This document shows, piece after piece, positions 51,611 through 59,935 of a DNA stretch of 64,000 nucleotides. The DNA comes from an uncultured bacterium (GTDB lineage Bacteria; Actinomycetota; Coriobacteriia; Coriobacteriales; Coriobacteriaceae): contig CAJMOF010000002.1 of the NCBI GenBank assembly GCA_905215065.1, forward strand, positions 62,001 through 126,000, given 5' to 3'. Within the stretch, counting starts at the first letter, position 1. Each line of letters begins with the position of its first letter. Position numbers and translations under genes: made by a program. Below the pieces are notes generated by a model. That model did no database searches and was not told the DNA's origin. It saw only the letters and a list, made by a program, of their open reading frames with translations.

Positions 51611-51709
51611 GGGGTACGAGATACCCACATGGAATTACATAGCTGCCAAAGAGCAGCCCTTCCTGTGGGTGTCTGGTCCGCTTTAAGCGGTCGGGCATCT
51701 ATTTTTTTT
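51611..51709 (+). promoter_or_regulatory. pyr operon leader: candidate transcription attenuator
   Basis: Three hairpins exclude one another. Terminator: 51668-51681 with 51687-51699 (core CCGC/GCGG) followed by eight T (51702-51709). Antiterminator: ATACCCACA (51621-51629) with TGTGGGTGT (51664-51672), which uses the first bases of the terminator stem. Anti-antiterminator: GGGTA (51612-51616) with TACCC (51622-51626), which blocks the antiterminator. This is the logic of PyrR-controlled attenuation; PyrR bound to UMP would stabilise the first hairpin. Confidence 0.7.
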
Positions 51710-51748
51710 GACTGTGTCAGCAGTCAAGACATGTGAGGAAGGAGATCG

Positions 51749-52333
51749 ATGGGCACGACTTCCCCCAAGGCGGTCATCATGGACGAGACCGCCGTCAATC
51801 GAGCGATGACCCGCATCGCGCACGAGATTCTCGAGCGCAACGAGGGCTGTGAAGACCTCGCTCTGGTCGGCATCGTCACGCGCGGCGACCTTCTGGCAAA
51901 GAAGCTCGCTGAGGAGATCAAGGAGATCGAGGGCGTCGACGTTCCGCTCGGCAGCCTGGACATCAGCTTCTACCGCGATGACTACGCTACCAATTTCGCT
52001 CCCGCGATCCACGCCACCAACATTCCCTTCAGCGTCGACGGCAAACGCGTCGTGCTGGTGGACGACATCCTGTATACGGGCCGTACCATCCGCGCCGCTC
52101 TCGACGCCGTCATGGATCTGGGTCGTCCGAGCCGCATCGAGCTGGCGGTCCTCGTCGACCGCGGCCACCGCGAGCTCCCCATCTCGCCGGACTTTGTCGG
52201 CAAGAACGTTCCCTCGTCGCATGAGGAGAACGTGCACCTATATATGAAGGAAGTCGACGGCCACACCGCCGTCGAGATCAACGACGTCGCGCCGGGTTCC
52301 CACGTGGGCTCCGCGCCGCTGGGAGGTGAGTAG
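51749..52333 (+). CDS. pyrR: Pyr operon attenuator protein / uracil phosphoribosyltransferase
   Basis: A uridine-nucleotide-sensing RNA-binding regulator with phosphoribosyltransferase fold. The PRPP-binding motif is RVVLVDDILYTGRTIRAALD; LVGIVTRGDLLAKKLA and VDRGHRELPISPDFVGKN are also typical. ATG 51749 follows GAGGAAGGAG. 194 residues. First gene of the pyr operon, 40 bp after the leader terminator, which fits self-regulation. Confidence 0.95.
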   Translation: MGTTSPKAVIMDETAVNRAMTRIAHEILERNEGCEDLALVGIVTRGDLLAKKLAEEIKEIEGVDVPLGSLDISFYRDDYATNFAPAIHATNIPFSVDGKRVVLVDDILYTGRTIRAALDAVMDLGRPSRIELAVLVDRGHRELPISPDFVGKNVPSSHEENVHLYMKEVDGHTAVEINDVAPGSHVGSAPLGGE

Positions 52334-52337
52334 TACC

Positions 52338-53282
52338 GTGGCGTTCAACCATAAGCACCTGATCGACATTACCGAGTACTCCGAAGAGGACATCAAGCTC
52401 ATCCTCGAGACCGCCAAGGCGTTCTCCGAGGTCAACGAGCGTGCGATCAAGAAGGTCCCCACGCTCAAGGGCAAGACCATCGTCAACATGTTCAACGAGC
52501 CCTCGACGCGCACCCGTAGCTCCTTCGAGCTTGCCGAGAAGCGTCTTTCGGCCGACAGCCTTAACTTTGGTGGCTCCTCGACCTCCACGGTCAAGGGCGA
52601 GAGCCTTGTCGACACCGTCGAGACCCTTAACGCCTATAAGATCGACTGCATCGTCGTGCGCGACAAGCACGCCGGCGCTCCCTACATCGTCACGCAGAAC
52701 TCGCCCGCGAGCGTTATCTGCGCCGGCGACGGCAAGCACAACCATCCTACGCAGGCCCTGCTCGACCTGTACACCATCTGGGAGCACAAGGGTGACTTCC
52801 ACGGTCTGAAGGTCGCTGTCGTCGGCGATATCGCGCACTCCCGTGTCTGCGGCTCGCTGATCCCCGCCCTTAAGATCATGGGCTGCGAGACCTACGCTGT
52901 CGCCCCCGGCACGCTGCTGCCGCCGGCGCCCGAGGTTCTGGGTTGCGACCACGTGACGAGCGACCTCGATTCCGTCCTGCCCGAGCTGGACGTCGTCTAC
53001 ATGCTGCGCGTGCAGCAGGAGCGCCTTGAGGGCGCTCCGTTCCCCACGATTCGCGAGTATCACAAGCTCTTCGGCCTGACCAAGGACCGCGAGAAGCTCA
53101 TGAAGCCCGATGCGATCATCTGCCACCCGGGCCCCATCAACCGCGGCGTCGAGTTCGACTCCTATATGGCCGACCACCCGCAACGCTCCGTCATCCTGGA
53201 GCAGGTCTACGCCGGCATCTGCGTGCGTATGGCTATCCTGTATCTGCTGCTTGGAGGTGCCGATAATGGCCTTGCTTCTTAA
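52338..53282 (+). CDS. pyrB: Aspartate carbamoyltransferase, catalytic subunit
   Basis: Condenses carbamoyl phosphate and aspartate. The carbamoyl-phosphate loop is FNEPSTRTRSSFE, followed by the 80s-loop KGESLVDT and HPTQALLDLYTI; the aspartate-binding part has MLRVQQER and HPGPINRGVEF. GTG 52338 is chosen because GTG 52326 overlaps the ribosome-binding site; both are in frame. No regulatory pyrI gene follows. Overlaps pyrC by 17 bp. Confidence 0.96.
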   Translation: MAFNHKHLIDITEYSEEDIKLILETAKAFSEVNERAIKKVPTLKGKTIVNMFNEPSTRTRSSFELAEKRLSADSLNFGGSSTSTVKGESLVDTVETLNAYKIDCIVVRDKHAGAPYIVTQNSPASVICAGDGKHNHPTQALLDLYTIWEHKGDFHGLKVAVVGDIAHSRVCGSLIPALKIMGCETYAVAPGTLLPPAPEVLGCDHVTSDLDSVLPELDVVYMLRVQQERLEGAPFPTIREYHKLFGLTKDREKLMKPDAIICHPGPINRGVEFDSYMADHPQRSVILEQVYAGICVRMAILYLLLGGADNGLAS

Positions 53283-54555
53283 GAATGCCCACGTCGTCGA
53301 CCCGTCCGTCGAGCTTGACGGTGTCGTTGACGTCCTGATTGACGGCGACAAGATCGCCGAGGTCGGCGAGAATCTCGCCGTCGAGGGAGCCGAGGTCCGC
53401 GACCTTTCCGGCAAGTACCTCGTCCCCGGCCTGGTGGATATGCACGTTCACCTTCGCGAGCCCGGCTACGAGGTCAAAGAGGACATCGAGAGCGGCACCC
53501 GTGCAGCTGCCAAGGGCGGCTTTACCGGCGTGTGCGCCATGCCCAACACCGATCCCGTCACCGATAACGGCACCGTCGTGGAGTTCGTCAAGTCCCGCGC
53601 TGCCGAGGTCGGTCACTGCCGCGTCTATCCGTCGGGCGCCATGACCCGCGGTCTTAAGGGCGAGGCCATGTCCGAGATGGGCGATATGGTCGCCCACGGC
53701 GCCGTCGCCTTCACTGACGACGGTCGTGGCGTGCAGGGCGCGGGCATGCTCCGTCGCTGCATGGACTACGGCAAGATGTTCGGCAAGGTCTTTATGAGCC
53801 ACTGCCAGGACGAGGATCTGGTCGGCCACGGCCAGATCAACGAGGGCAAGGTCTCGACCCGTCTGGCCCTCGAGGGTTGGCCGGCCGCCGGCGAGGAGCT
53901 TCAGATTGCCCGCGACATCGAGATTGCCAAGCTGACCGGTGCCAAGCTGCACATCCAGCACATCTCCACCGCTCATGGCCTGGAGCTCGTGCGTGCCGGT
54001 AAGGCTGCCGGTGTCCAGGTGACCTGCGAGGCCACCCCGCACCACATGTTCCTGACCGAGAACGACCTGGACGAGACCTACAACACCTCGCTCAAGGTCA
54101 ATCCGCCGCTGCGCACCGACGAGGATGCCGAGGCCATCCGTCAGGGTGTCATCGACGGTACCGTCGACGCTATCGTTACCGACCACGCTCCCCACACCCC
54201 GTGGGAGAAGGCCCGCGAGTTCGAGCTCGCGCCCTTTGGAATGATTGGCCTCGAGACTTCGCTGTCGCTCGTGCTCACTGAGCTGGTCAATACGGGCAAG
54301 ATGAGCGTGAGCCGCATGGTCGAGCTCATGGCCATCAAGCCGCGTGAGATTCTGGGCCTCGATCAGGTTCAGGTCAAGGCGGACTCTGTCGCCGACCTGA
54401 CCGTGTTTGACCCCTCCGCAACCTGGACGGTTGGCGAGGACGGTTACGAGTCGCGCGCCGAGAACTCCGGTTTTGCCGGCCGCACGCTCACCGGTCGTGC
54501 CACCGATGTATTTGTCGGTGGCAAGCAGACGCTCGCCGACGGCTGCATCTGCTAG
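53266..54555 (+). CDS. pyrC: Dihydroorotase, type I
   Basis: Closes the pyrimidine ring. Metal ligands are in DMHVHLREPGYEVKEDIESG (HVH and the region of the carboxylated Lys neighbourhood), with further ligands in HCQDEDL, HIQHIST and the DHAPH motif. 429 residues. ATG 53266 lies inside the end of pyrB, nine bases after GGAGG, so the pair is probably translationally coupled. Confidence 0.96.
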   Translation: MALLLKNAHVVDPSVELDGVVDVLIDGDKIAEVGENLAVEGAEVRDLSGKYLVPGLVDMHVHLREPGYEVKEDIESGTRAAAKGGFTGVCAMPNTDPVTDNGTVVEFVKSRAAEVGHCRVYPSGAMTRGLKGEAMSEMGDMVAHGAVAFTDDGRGVQGAGMLRRCMDYGKMFGKVFMSHCQDEDLVGHGQINEGKVSTRLALEGWPAAGEELQIARDIEIAKLTGAKLHIQHISTAHGLELVRAGKAAGVQVTCEATPHHMFLTENDLDETYNTSLKVNPPLRTDEDAEAIRQGVIDGTVDAIVTDHAPHTPWEKAREFELAPFGMIGLETSLSLVLTELVNTGKMSVSRMVELMAIKPREILGLDQVQVKADSVADLTVFDPSATWTVGEDGYESRAENSGFAGRTLTGRATDVFVGGKQTLADGCIC

Positions 54556-54575
54556 CATGGCCTTATCGCTTTTGT

Positions 54576-54608
54576 GCGCGGCGCCCTTGCGGTGCCGCGC
54601 TTTCTGTT
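54576..54608 (+). terminator. Hairpin between pyrC and pyrK
   Basis: GCGCGGCGCC (54576-54585) pairs with GGTGCCGCGC (54591-54600), one G-U, loop of 5, followed by TTTCTGTTCG. The U-run is weak, so it may be a partial internal terminator lowering pyrKDF expression. Confidence 0.5.
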
Positions 54609-54647
54609 CGTTTAGACCATGCAACCGCATGGGGGATTGGAGCGTCT

Positions 54648-55439
54648 ATGCCCACACCTTCCACTGCACGCATGCACGACTTCGAGGTCGTCTCGAACTG
54701 GGAGATCGCCGACGGCATCTTCTCGCTCGTCATCTCGGCCCCCAAGCTTGCAAGTGTGCTCAAGCCCGGTCAGTTTGTGAACATCGCCGTGCCCGGCGAT
54801 GCCTCCTCGCTGCTTCGCGTGCCCCTGAGCTTCTATCGCGCCGACGCCGAGGCCGGCACCGTCGAGCTGTGGTACGCCGTCGTGGGCGACGATACCCGTC
54901 GTTTGTCCCAGATGGGCCCTGGCTCCACCTCTAACCTGTTGGGCCCCGGTGGCCGTGGCTGGATGGTACCCGAGGGCACCAGGAAGGCACTGCTCGTCGC
55001 CGGTGGCATCGGCGTTCCGCCCGTGCTGTGCCTTGCCGACAAGCTTGCCGAGCAGGGCGTGGATGTCGACGTTTGCCTGGGCTTTGGCACCGCTTCCAAG
55101 GCCGTTGGTGTCGATGAGTTCCGCGCGCTGGGCGCCACGGTTAACGTGTGCACCGACGACGGTTCGCTCGGCACGCACGGTTTTTGCACCGATCCGGCAG
55201 CCGAGCTGCTTGGAGAGGGCGGCTACGACTACGTCGCCAGCTGCGGCCCCGCCGTCATGATGAAGAAGGTCGCCGCCGCTGCCGCCGAGGCCGGTGTGTA
55301 CTGCGAGGTGTCGCTCGAGCGCATGATGAGCTGTGGCTTTGGCGCCTGCAACACCTGCAATGTCGAGACGGTCGACGGTATGAAGGGTGCTTGTATGTGC
55401 GGCCCCGTGTTCGATGCTTCCAAGGTGGTGGTCTTCTAG
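54648..55439 (+). CDS. pyrK: Dihydroorotate dehydrogenase B, electron-transfer subunit
   Basis: Passes electrons from PyrD to NAD through FAD and a [2Fe-2S] cluster. The ferredoxin-reductase-like part has LRVPLSFYRAD (FAD-binding RxP-S region), LLGPGGRG and VAGGIGVPPVLCLAD. The C-terminal cluster motif is MSCGFGACNTCNVET with a later CMCG. ATG 54648 follows GGAG. It overlaps the pyrD start. Confidence 0.95.
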   Translation: MPTPSTARMHDFEVVSNWEIADGIFSLVISAPKLASVLKPGQFVNIAVPGDASSLLRVPLSFYRADAEAGTVELWYAVVGDDTRRLSQMGPGSTSNLLGPGGRGWMVPEGTRKALLVAGGIGVPPVLCLADKLAEQGVDVDVCLGFGTASKAVGVDEFRALGATVNVCTDDGSLGTHGFCTDPAAELLGEGGYDYVASCGPAVMMKKVAAAAAEAGVYCEVSLERMMSCGFGACNTCNVETVDGMKGACMCGPVFDASKVVVF

Positions 55440-56362
55440 TGGGTACCGTGAACATGGCCGTCGATTTCGGCGGCGTCAAGATGCAGAACCCCATTAACAC
55501 CGCAGCCGGTACCTTTGGCTACGGTTGGCAGTTCCAGAACTTCTTTGATGTTTCCCAGCTGGGCGCCATCACCACCAAGGGTTGCGCTGCCGAGCCCTGG
55601 CCCGGCAATCCCGCGCCCCGCATGGCCGAAATTCCCGGCGGTATGATCAACTCCGTGGGTCTTCAGAACCCCGGCGTGGCCGCCTTTGCCCGCGAGTCCG
55701 GTCCGTGGCTCGAACAGCTGTCCAAGGACGGCTGCCAGGTCATCTGTCAGGTTGCCGGTCACTCCGTTGACGAGTTTGTCCGCGCACTCGAGATGTATGT
55801 CGAGCTGTGCCCCTGGGCTGCCGGCTACGAGATCAACGTGAGCTGCCCTAATATCGCCGCCGGCGGTGCCGCCATGGGCTCCACGCCCGAGGGCGCCTCT
55901 TCCGTTATGGCTGCTTGCCGTAAGGTGACCGATAAGCCGCTGTTCGTCAAGATGGCTCCGGTCAACGTCGCCGAGATCGCCAAAGCCCTCGAGGCCGCAG
56001 GCGCCGACGGCCTTTCGGTCATCAATTCCATCCAGGGCATGGCCATTGACGTGCACACCCGCAAGTCCCGCGTTGCCAAACCCAAGGGCGGCCTTTCGGG
56101 TCCACTGTGCCACCACATCGCCGTTCGCATGGTCTGGGAGGTCGCTCAGGCCGTCGATATCCCCATCAACGGTGTCGGCGGCGTCATGACGGGCGAGGAT
56201 GCGGCCGAGTTTATCCTGGCCGGCGCCACCTGCGTGTCGGTCGGTATGGCCAACTTTGTCGATCCGTGCGCCTCGCTCAAGATCGCGCACGAGCTCGAGG
56301 CCTGGGCGGAGTCCCAGGGCGTGAAGGATATCAACGAGCTGGTGGGTGCTTTCGAATGCTAG
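55439..56362 (+). CDS. pyrD: Dihydroorotate dehydrogenase B, catalytic subunit
   Basis: The FMN-containing class 1B enzyme that oxidises dihydroorotate, with NAD as final acceptor through PyrK. TIM-barrel landmarks: NPINTAAGTFGYG, NSVGLQNPG, EINVSCPN, FVKMAP and NGVGGVMTGEDAAEFILAGA. GTG 55439 overlaps the pyrK stop and has AAGGTGG upstream; GTG 55448 and ATG 55454 are alternatives that remove only a few residues. Confidence 0.95.
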   Translation: MGTVNMAVDFGGVKMQNPINTAAGTFGYGWQFQNFFDVSQLGAITTKGCAAEPWPGNPAPRMAEIPGGMINSVGLQNPGVAAFARESGPWLEQLSKDGCQVICQVAGHSVDEFVRALEMYVELCPWAAGYEINVSCPNIAAGGAAMGSTPEGASSVMAACRKVTDKPLFVKMAPVNVAEIAKALEAAGADGLSVINSIQGMAIDVHTRKSRVAKPKGGLSGPLCHHIAVRMVWEVAQAVDIPINGVGGVMTGEDAAEFILAGATCVSVGMANFVDPCASLKIAHELEAWAESQGVKDINELVGAFEC

Positions 56363-57072
56363 AGAATGATGCCCGCGACCGTGTTATTGTCGCCCTCGAC
56401 TGCGACCGTGAGCGTGCGCTCGAGCTCGCCCACGAGCTTTCGGGCCATGCCGCTTGGCTCAAGGTCGGCATGACGCTCTATTACGCTGAGGGCCCCCAGA
56501 TCGTCAAGACCTTTAAGGACCTTGGCTTTAAGGTCTTCCTCGACCTTAAGTTCCATGACATTCCGCATCAGGTGCGCGGCGCTGCCCGCTCGGCCTCGCT
56601 TGCCGGTGCCGACCTGCTTTCGGTCCACGGCCTGGGCTCGGGCGCTATGCTCGCTGCCTGCCGCGAGGGTGCCGAGGAGGCGCGCGAGGACCGCGCCAAG
56701 CTCGTTGCCATCACCGTGCTCACGAGCATGAATCAGGATGCCTTGAGCGAGATTGGCGTCGAGTCCCCCGTGGCCGAGGAGGCCGCCCGCTTGGCAAAGC
56801 TCGCTCAGGCCAACGGCATCGATGGCATCGTGTGCTCGCCGATGGAGGCTCACGACATGCGTGAGCTGCTCGGTCCCGACGCGCTGATCGTGACCCCGGG
56901 CGTGCGTCCGGTGGGTGCCGCTCTTGGTGACCAGTCTCGCGTGGCGACGCCTTCCCAGGCTATCGAGCGTGGTGCAAGCCACATTGTTGTGGGACGTCCC
57001 ATCACCGGTGCCGACGATCCGGTTGCTGCCTTTGACGCCATCGTCGCCGAGCTGGTCGAAAACGTCGCGTAA
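56356..57072 (+). CDS. pyrF: Orotidine 5'-phosphate decarboxylase
   Basis: Makes UMP from OMP. The active-site array lies in VFLDLKFHDIPHQV (DxKxxDI), with IVALDCD at the start and VTPGVRPVG and RGASHIVVGRPI at the phosphate-binding end. ATG 56356 overlaps the pyrD stop by 7 bp. Last recognised gene of the pyr operon; pyrE, carA and carB are not in the window. Confidence 0.96.
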   Translation: MLENDARDRVIVALDCDRERALELAHELSGHAAWLKVGMTLYYAEGPQIVKTFKDLGFKVFLDLKFHDIPHQVRGAARSASLAGADLLSVHGLGSGAMLAACREGAEEAREDRAKLVAITVLTSMNQDALSEIGVESPVAEEAARLAKLAQANGIDGIVCSPMEAHDMRELLGPDALIVTPGVRPVGAALGDQSRVATPSQAIERGASHIVVGRPITGADDPVAAFDAIVAELVENVA

Positions 57073-57117
57073 AAGATTCCCCTAAGTCACCACTTTTGGG
57101 TCTCATTAGCACAAAAT

Positions 57118-57175
57118 AGCCCCTGTGCCTGCGTAAACTTTCCCATCCTTTGTGTGGAATCGCAGGTCAGGGGCT
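57118..57175 (+). terminator. Hairpin after pyrF, possible terminator
   Basis: AGCCCCTG (57118-57125) plus CCTGCG (57128-57133) pair with CGCAGG (57161-57166) plus CAGGGGCT (57168-57175). The loop is large and the following T-run poor. Confidence 0.45.
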
Positions 57176-57258
57176 TAACTTTGGGCGCAGTATATTGCAC
57201 TTTTTGCGGGTATCGTCTAACCTATGGAGCCGCTATTGGGCATTTTGTACGTTCTACG

Positions 57259-57267
57259 TGCTAAAAT
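57259..57267 (+). promoter_or_regulatory. Extended -10 promoter for mihF
   Basis: TGC-TAAAAT, 45 bp before the mihF start, in an AT-rich stretch. No clear -35 box. Confidence 0.5.
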
Positions 57268-57311
57268 GCTAATTATTGAATCAGATATAACCCAACTATT
57301 TGGAGGTACGA

Positions 57312-57620
57312 ATGGCACTCCCTCAGCTTACCGACGAGCAGCGCAAGCAGGCTCTTGAGAAGGCTGCTGCCGCACGTCACGCCCGCGCTGAGCTTCGCGA
57401 GCAGATCAAGAAGGGCGAGAAGTCCCTCGAGTCCGTGCTCAACTCCGATGACCCCATCGCTTCCCGCATGAAGGTTTCCACTCTCATCGAGTCTCTCCCT
57501 GGTTATGGCAAGGCCAAGGCCGCCAAGATCATGGAGGAGCTCGGTATCTCCGCTACCCGTCGCGTCCAGGGCCTCGGCGTCCGTCAGCGCGAGCAGCTCC
57601 TCGAGCAGCTGACCAAATAA
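57312..57620 (+). CDS. mihF: Integration host factor, actinobacterial type
   Basis: A nucleoid-associated DNA-binding protein specific to Actinobacteria and unrelated to the proteobacterial IHF fold. LTDEQRKQALEKAAAARHAR, LIESLPGYGKAKAAKIMEEL and GISATRRVQGLGVRQREQLL are characteristic; the second carries the helix-two-turn-helix contacts. ATG 57312 is behind TTGGAGG. 102 residues. The order mihF-gmk-rpoZ is an actinobacterial hallmark. Confidence 0.96.
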   Translation: MALPQLTDEQRKQALEKAAAARHARAELREQIKKGEKSLESVLNSDDPIASRMKVSTLIESLPGYGKAKAAKIMEELGISATRRVQGLGVRQREQLLEQLTK

Positions 57621-58190
57621 GTGAGCGCTCAGGATTCCAAGCTCTTTGTGATTTCTGGACCGTCAGGCGCAGGCAAGGGTACGCTCGTCACTCGTGTGCG
57701 CGAGCGCCGCTCGAACCTGGGCCTGACGGTTTCGGCTACCACGCGAGCACCACGCAAAGGTGAGGTCGACGGCGTCAACTACTTTTTTCTGACGCGCGAG
57801 GAGTTCGACCGCCGCGTGGCAAACGGTGAGTTTGTTGAGTGGGCCGAGGTCCACGGTAACTGCTACGGCACGTTGGTGAGCGAGGTCACATCCAAGCTCG
57901 CCTCGGGCTCGTCTCTGATTTTGGAGATCGATGTCCAGGGCGCCCTGCAGGTGAAGGAGCGTTTCCCCGAGGCCGTGCTGATCTTTATCAAGCCGCCTTC
58001 GCTTGAGGTGCTCCGCGAGCGTCTAGTCGGTCGCGGTACCGAGACGCCCGAGACGATTGAGCTGCGTATGGCAAACGCCGCCGATGAGCTTGCCCTTGCC
58101 GACCGCTACGACGACGTCGTGGTGAATGACGATCTCGACCGCGCGACCGATGAGCTCGTTCGCGTTCTCGATATGCATGAAAGGATCTGA
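57621..58190 (+). CDS. gmk: Guanylate kinase
   Basis: Phosphorylates GMP to GDP. P-loop FVISGPSGAGKGTLV; GMP-binding SATTRAPRKGEVDGVNYFF with EFVEWAEVHGNCYGT; EIDVQGALQVKE follows. GTG 57621 comes directly after the mihF stop. 189 residues, normal. Confidence 0.97.
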   Translation: MSAQDSKLFVISGPSGAGKGTLVTRVRERRSNLGLTVSATTRAPRKGEVDGVNYFFLTREEFDRRVANGEFVEWAEVHGNCYGTLVSEVTSKLASGSSLILEIDVQGALQVKERFPEAVLIFIKPPSLEVLRERLVGRGTETPETIELRMANAADELALADRYDDVVVNDDLDRATDELVRVLDMHERI

Positions 58191-58195
58191 GGTCC

Positions 58196-58477
58196 GTGTC
58201 CGTTGTAAAGCCTTGCATTGACGATCTTCTGGAGAAGACCGATCACAACCGCTTCCTGCTCGCTTCGCTTGCCTCCAAGCGCGCCTGCGACATCAATAGC
58301 ATGCTGCGTGGCCAGCACAACCGCGTGCTTGCCGTCCAGGATGTCGATGACATCACCATCGGGCTTTCCGGTGCCGATACCATCTCGATGGCTATGGACG
58401 AGATTGTCGACGGCGACATCTCTTACGACGAGGCCCGTTACGAGAAGGCGCTCGGCCACAAGGTTGCTGAAGCCTAA
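58196..58477 (+). CDS. rpoZ: RNA polymerase omega subunit
   Basis: Assists RNA polymerase assembly. PCIDDLLEKTDHNRFLLASLASKRACDINSM (in part) contains the family core (R-LVL-ASKRAR-I equivalent), and the C-terminal EEI-like DEIVDGDISYDEARYEKA follows. GTG start 58196. It is placed after gmk as in most Actinobacteria. Confidence 0.9.
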   Translation: MSVVKPCIDDLLEKTDHNRFLLASLASKRACDINSMLRGQHNRVLAVQDVDDITIGLSGADTISMAMDEIVDGDISYDEARYEKALGHKVAEA

Positions 58478-59722
58478 ATGGCAGCTCGCGTCTGCCTGGT
58501 CCACTATCACGAGGTTGGACTGAAGGGCAAGAACCGCGCACATTTTGAGCATATCCTCATGGATAACATCAAGGCGGCCTTGGCCGCCTTTTCCGTGAAC
58601 GCCGTGTCTCGAATTTCCGGTTATATCCTCGTGACCTTTAACGAGCATCAGGCCGACGAGGCGGCGCGTGTCATCCGCACCGTCCCCGGCGTTGCCCGTG
58701 TGTCCCTGGCGTACCACACCAACCGCGACCCGCAGGAGTACTGCGCCGCCGCCGTCAAGGCGCTGCGCGAGTTTGGCCCCTTCGATTCGTTTAAGGTGCG
58801 CGCCAAGCGTTCCAATACCGACTATGAGCTCACCTCGATTGATATCAATCGTCAGGTGGGCGAGGTACTGTGTGAGGCCTTCCCCGATAAAAAGGTCCAG
58901 ATGCACGACCCCGATGCAATGGTGCACGTACTGGTGGTCCAGGGTAGCGTTTACGTGTACGCACGCTCCGAGCGCGGCGTGGGCGGTCTGCCGGTGGGTT
59001 CTGCCGGCAAGGTCGTGACGCTGCTGTCCTCGGGTATCGATTCTCCGGTGGCGACCTGGATGCTCGCGCGCCGCGGCGCGGTTTGCGTGCCGGTGCATTT
59101 CTCCGGTCGTCCGCAGACGCCCGATACGAGCGAGTATTTGGTGCAGGATATCATCCGTGCGCTTGAGCCGGGTGTCCAGATCGGCCGCCTGTACGTGGTG
59201 CCGTTTGGCGACTGCCAGCGTGAGATTTCGGTCACCTGTCCCAGCAACCTGCGCGTGATCATGTATCGCCGCATTATGTATTCGGTTGCTGAGCGCATTG
59301 CACACATCGAGGGTGCCAAGGCCATCGTTACGGGCGAATCGCTTGGACAGGTTGCCTCCCAGACGCTCGAGAACATCATGGCCGTCAACGAGGCCGTCAG
59401 GATCCCCGTGTTCCGTCCGTTGATCGGTTCGGACAAGCAGGAGATTATTGCGCGCGCTCAGGAAATCGGCACGTTCGATATTTCCACCGAGGCGGCGCCC
59501 GACTGCTGCACGCTGTTTATGCCGCGTCGTCCCGAGACGCACGCCAAACTCGATGCCGTGCACGAGGCCTGGGAGCTGTTCGACCACGAGGAGATGATTG
59601 AGCGCCTGCTCAAGCAGACCGAGTACATCGACTTCGAGAGCAACATATATAAGGCCCCTAAGACCTTAAAACGCAAACATTCGGAGCTTGCTCCGCGTGA
59701 GATTTACCAAGATCACGAGTAA
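58478..59722 (+). CDS. thiI: tRNA 4-thiouridine sulfurtransferase ThiI
   Basis: Introduces sulfur at tRNA U8 and supplies thiazole sulfur in some species. A ferredoxin-like and a THUMP domain (residues about 60-165) come first, and then the PP-loop LLSSGIDSPVATWML. The usual SGG of the PP-loop is SSG here. PDCCTLFMPRRPETHA and ESLGQVASQTLENI are typical later segments. There is no C-terminal rhodanese domain, as in most Gram-positives. ATG 58478 immediately follows rpoZ. Confidence 0.93.
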   Translation: MAARVCLVHYHEVGLKGKNRAHFEHILMDNIKAALAAFSVNAVSRISGYILVTFNEHQADEAARVIRTVPGVARVSLAYHTNRDPQEYCAAAVKALREFGPFDSFKVRAKRSNTDYELTSIDINRQVGEVLCEAFPDKKVQMHDPDAMVHVLVVQGSVYVYARSERGVGGLPVGSAGKVVTLLSSGIDSPVATWMLARRGAVCVPVHFSGRPQTPDTSEYLVQDIIRALEPGVQIGRLYVVPFGDCQREISVTCPSNLRVIMYRRIMYSVAERIAHIEGAKAIVTGESLGQVASQTLENIMAVNEAVRIPVFRPLIGSDKQEIIARAQEIGTFDISTEAAPDCCTLFMPRRPETHAKLDAVHEAWELFDHEEMIERLLKQTEYIDFESNIYKAPKTLKRKHSELAPREIYQDHE

Positions 59723-59732
59723 ATTTGTGTAT

Positions 59733-59765
59733 AGACCGACGATGCGCCTGTATCGTCGGTCTTTT
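59733..59765 (+). terminator. Rho-independent terminator after thiI
   Basis: AGACCGACGAT (59733-59743) pairs perfectly with ATCGTCGGTCT (59752-59762), then TTTT. Confidence 0.82.
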
Positions 59766-59843
59766 GGTATCTGGGCAAATGATGCCAAGATGTTCATTCG
59801 CTGACGTGTGTCTGAATAAATGGACATTTTTTCGCAAGGTTTA

Positions 59844-59860
59844 GGTCAGCTTTTGGTTTG
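59844..59860 (+). promoter_or_regulatory. Shared 17-bp motif upstream of comEA-comEC
   Basis: GGTCAGCTTTTGGTTTG, identical to 30484-30500, 75 bp before the comEA ATG. It is the only obvious conserved element in the gap after the thiI terminator. Confidence 0.6.
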
Positions 59861-59935
59861 ACCGCGAAAACTGGTGTGGACGTGCGGAAGCTGCGGCGTT
59901 CGTTTCCTGACACGATGGTGTTGGGAGGTTTTGCT

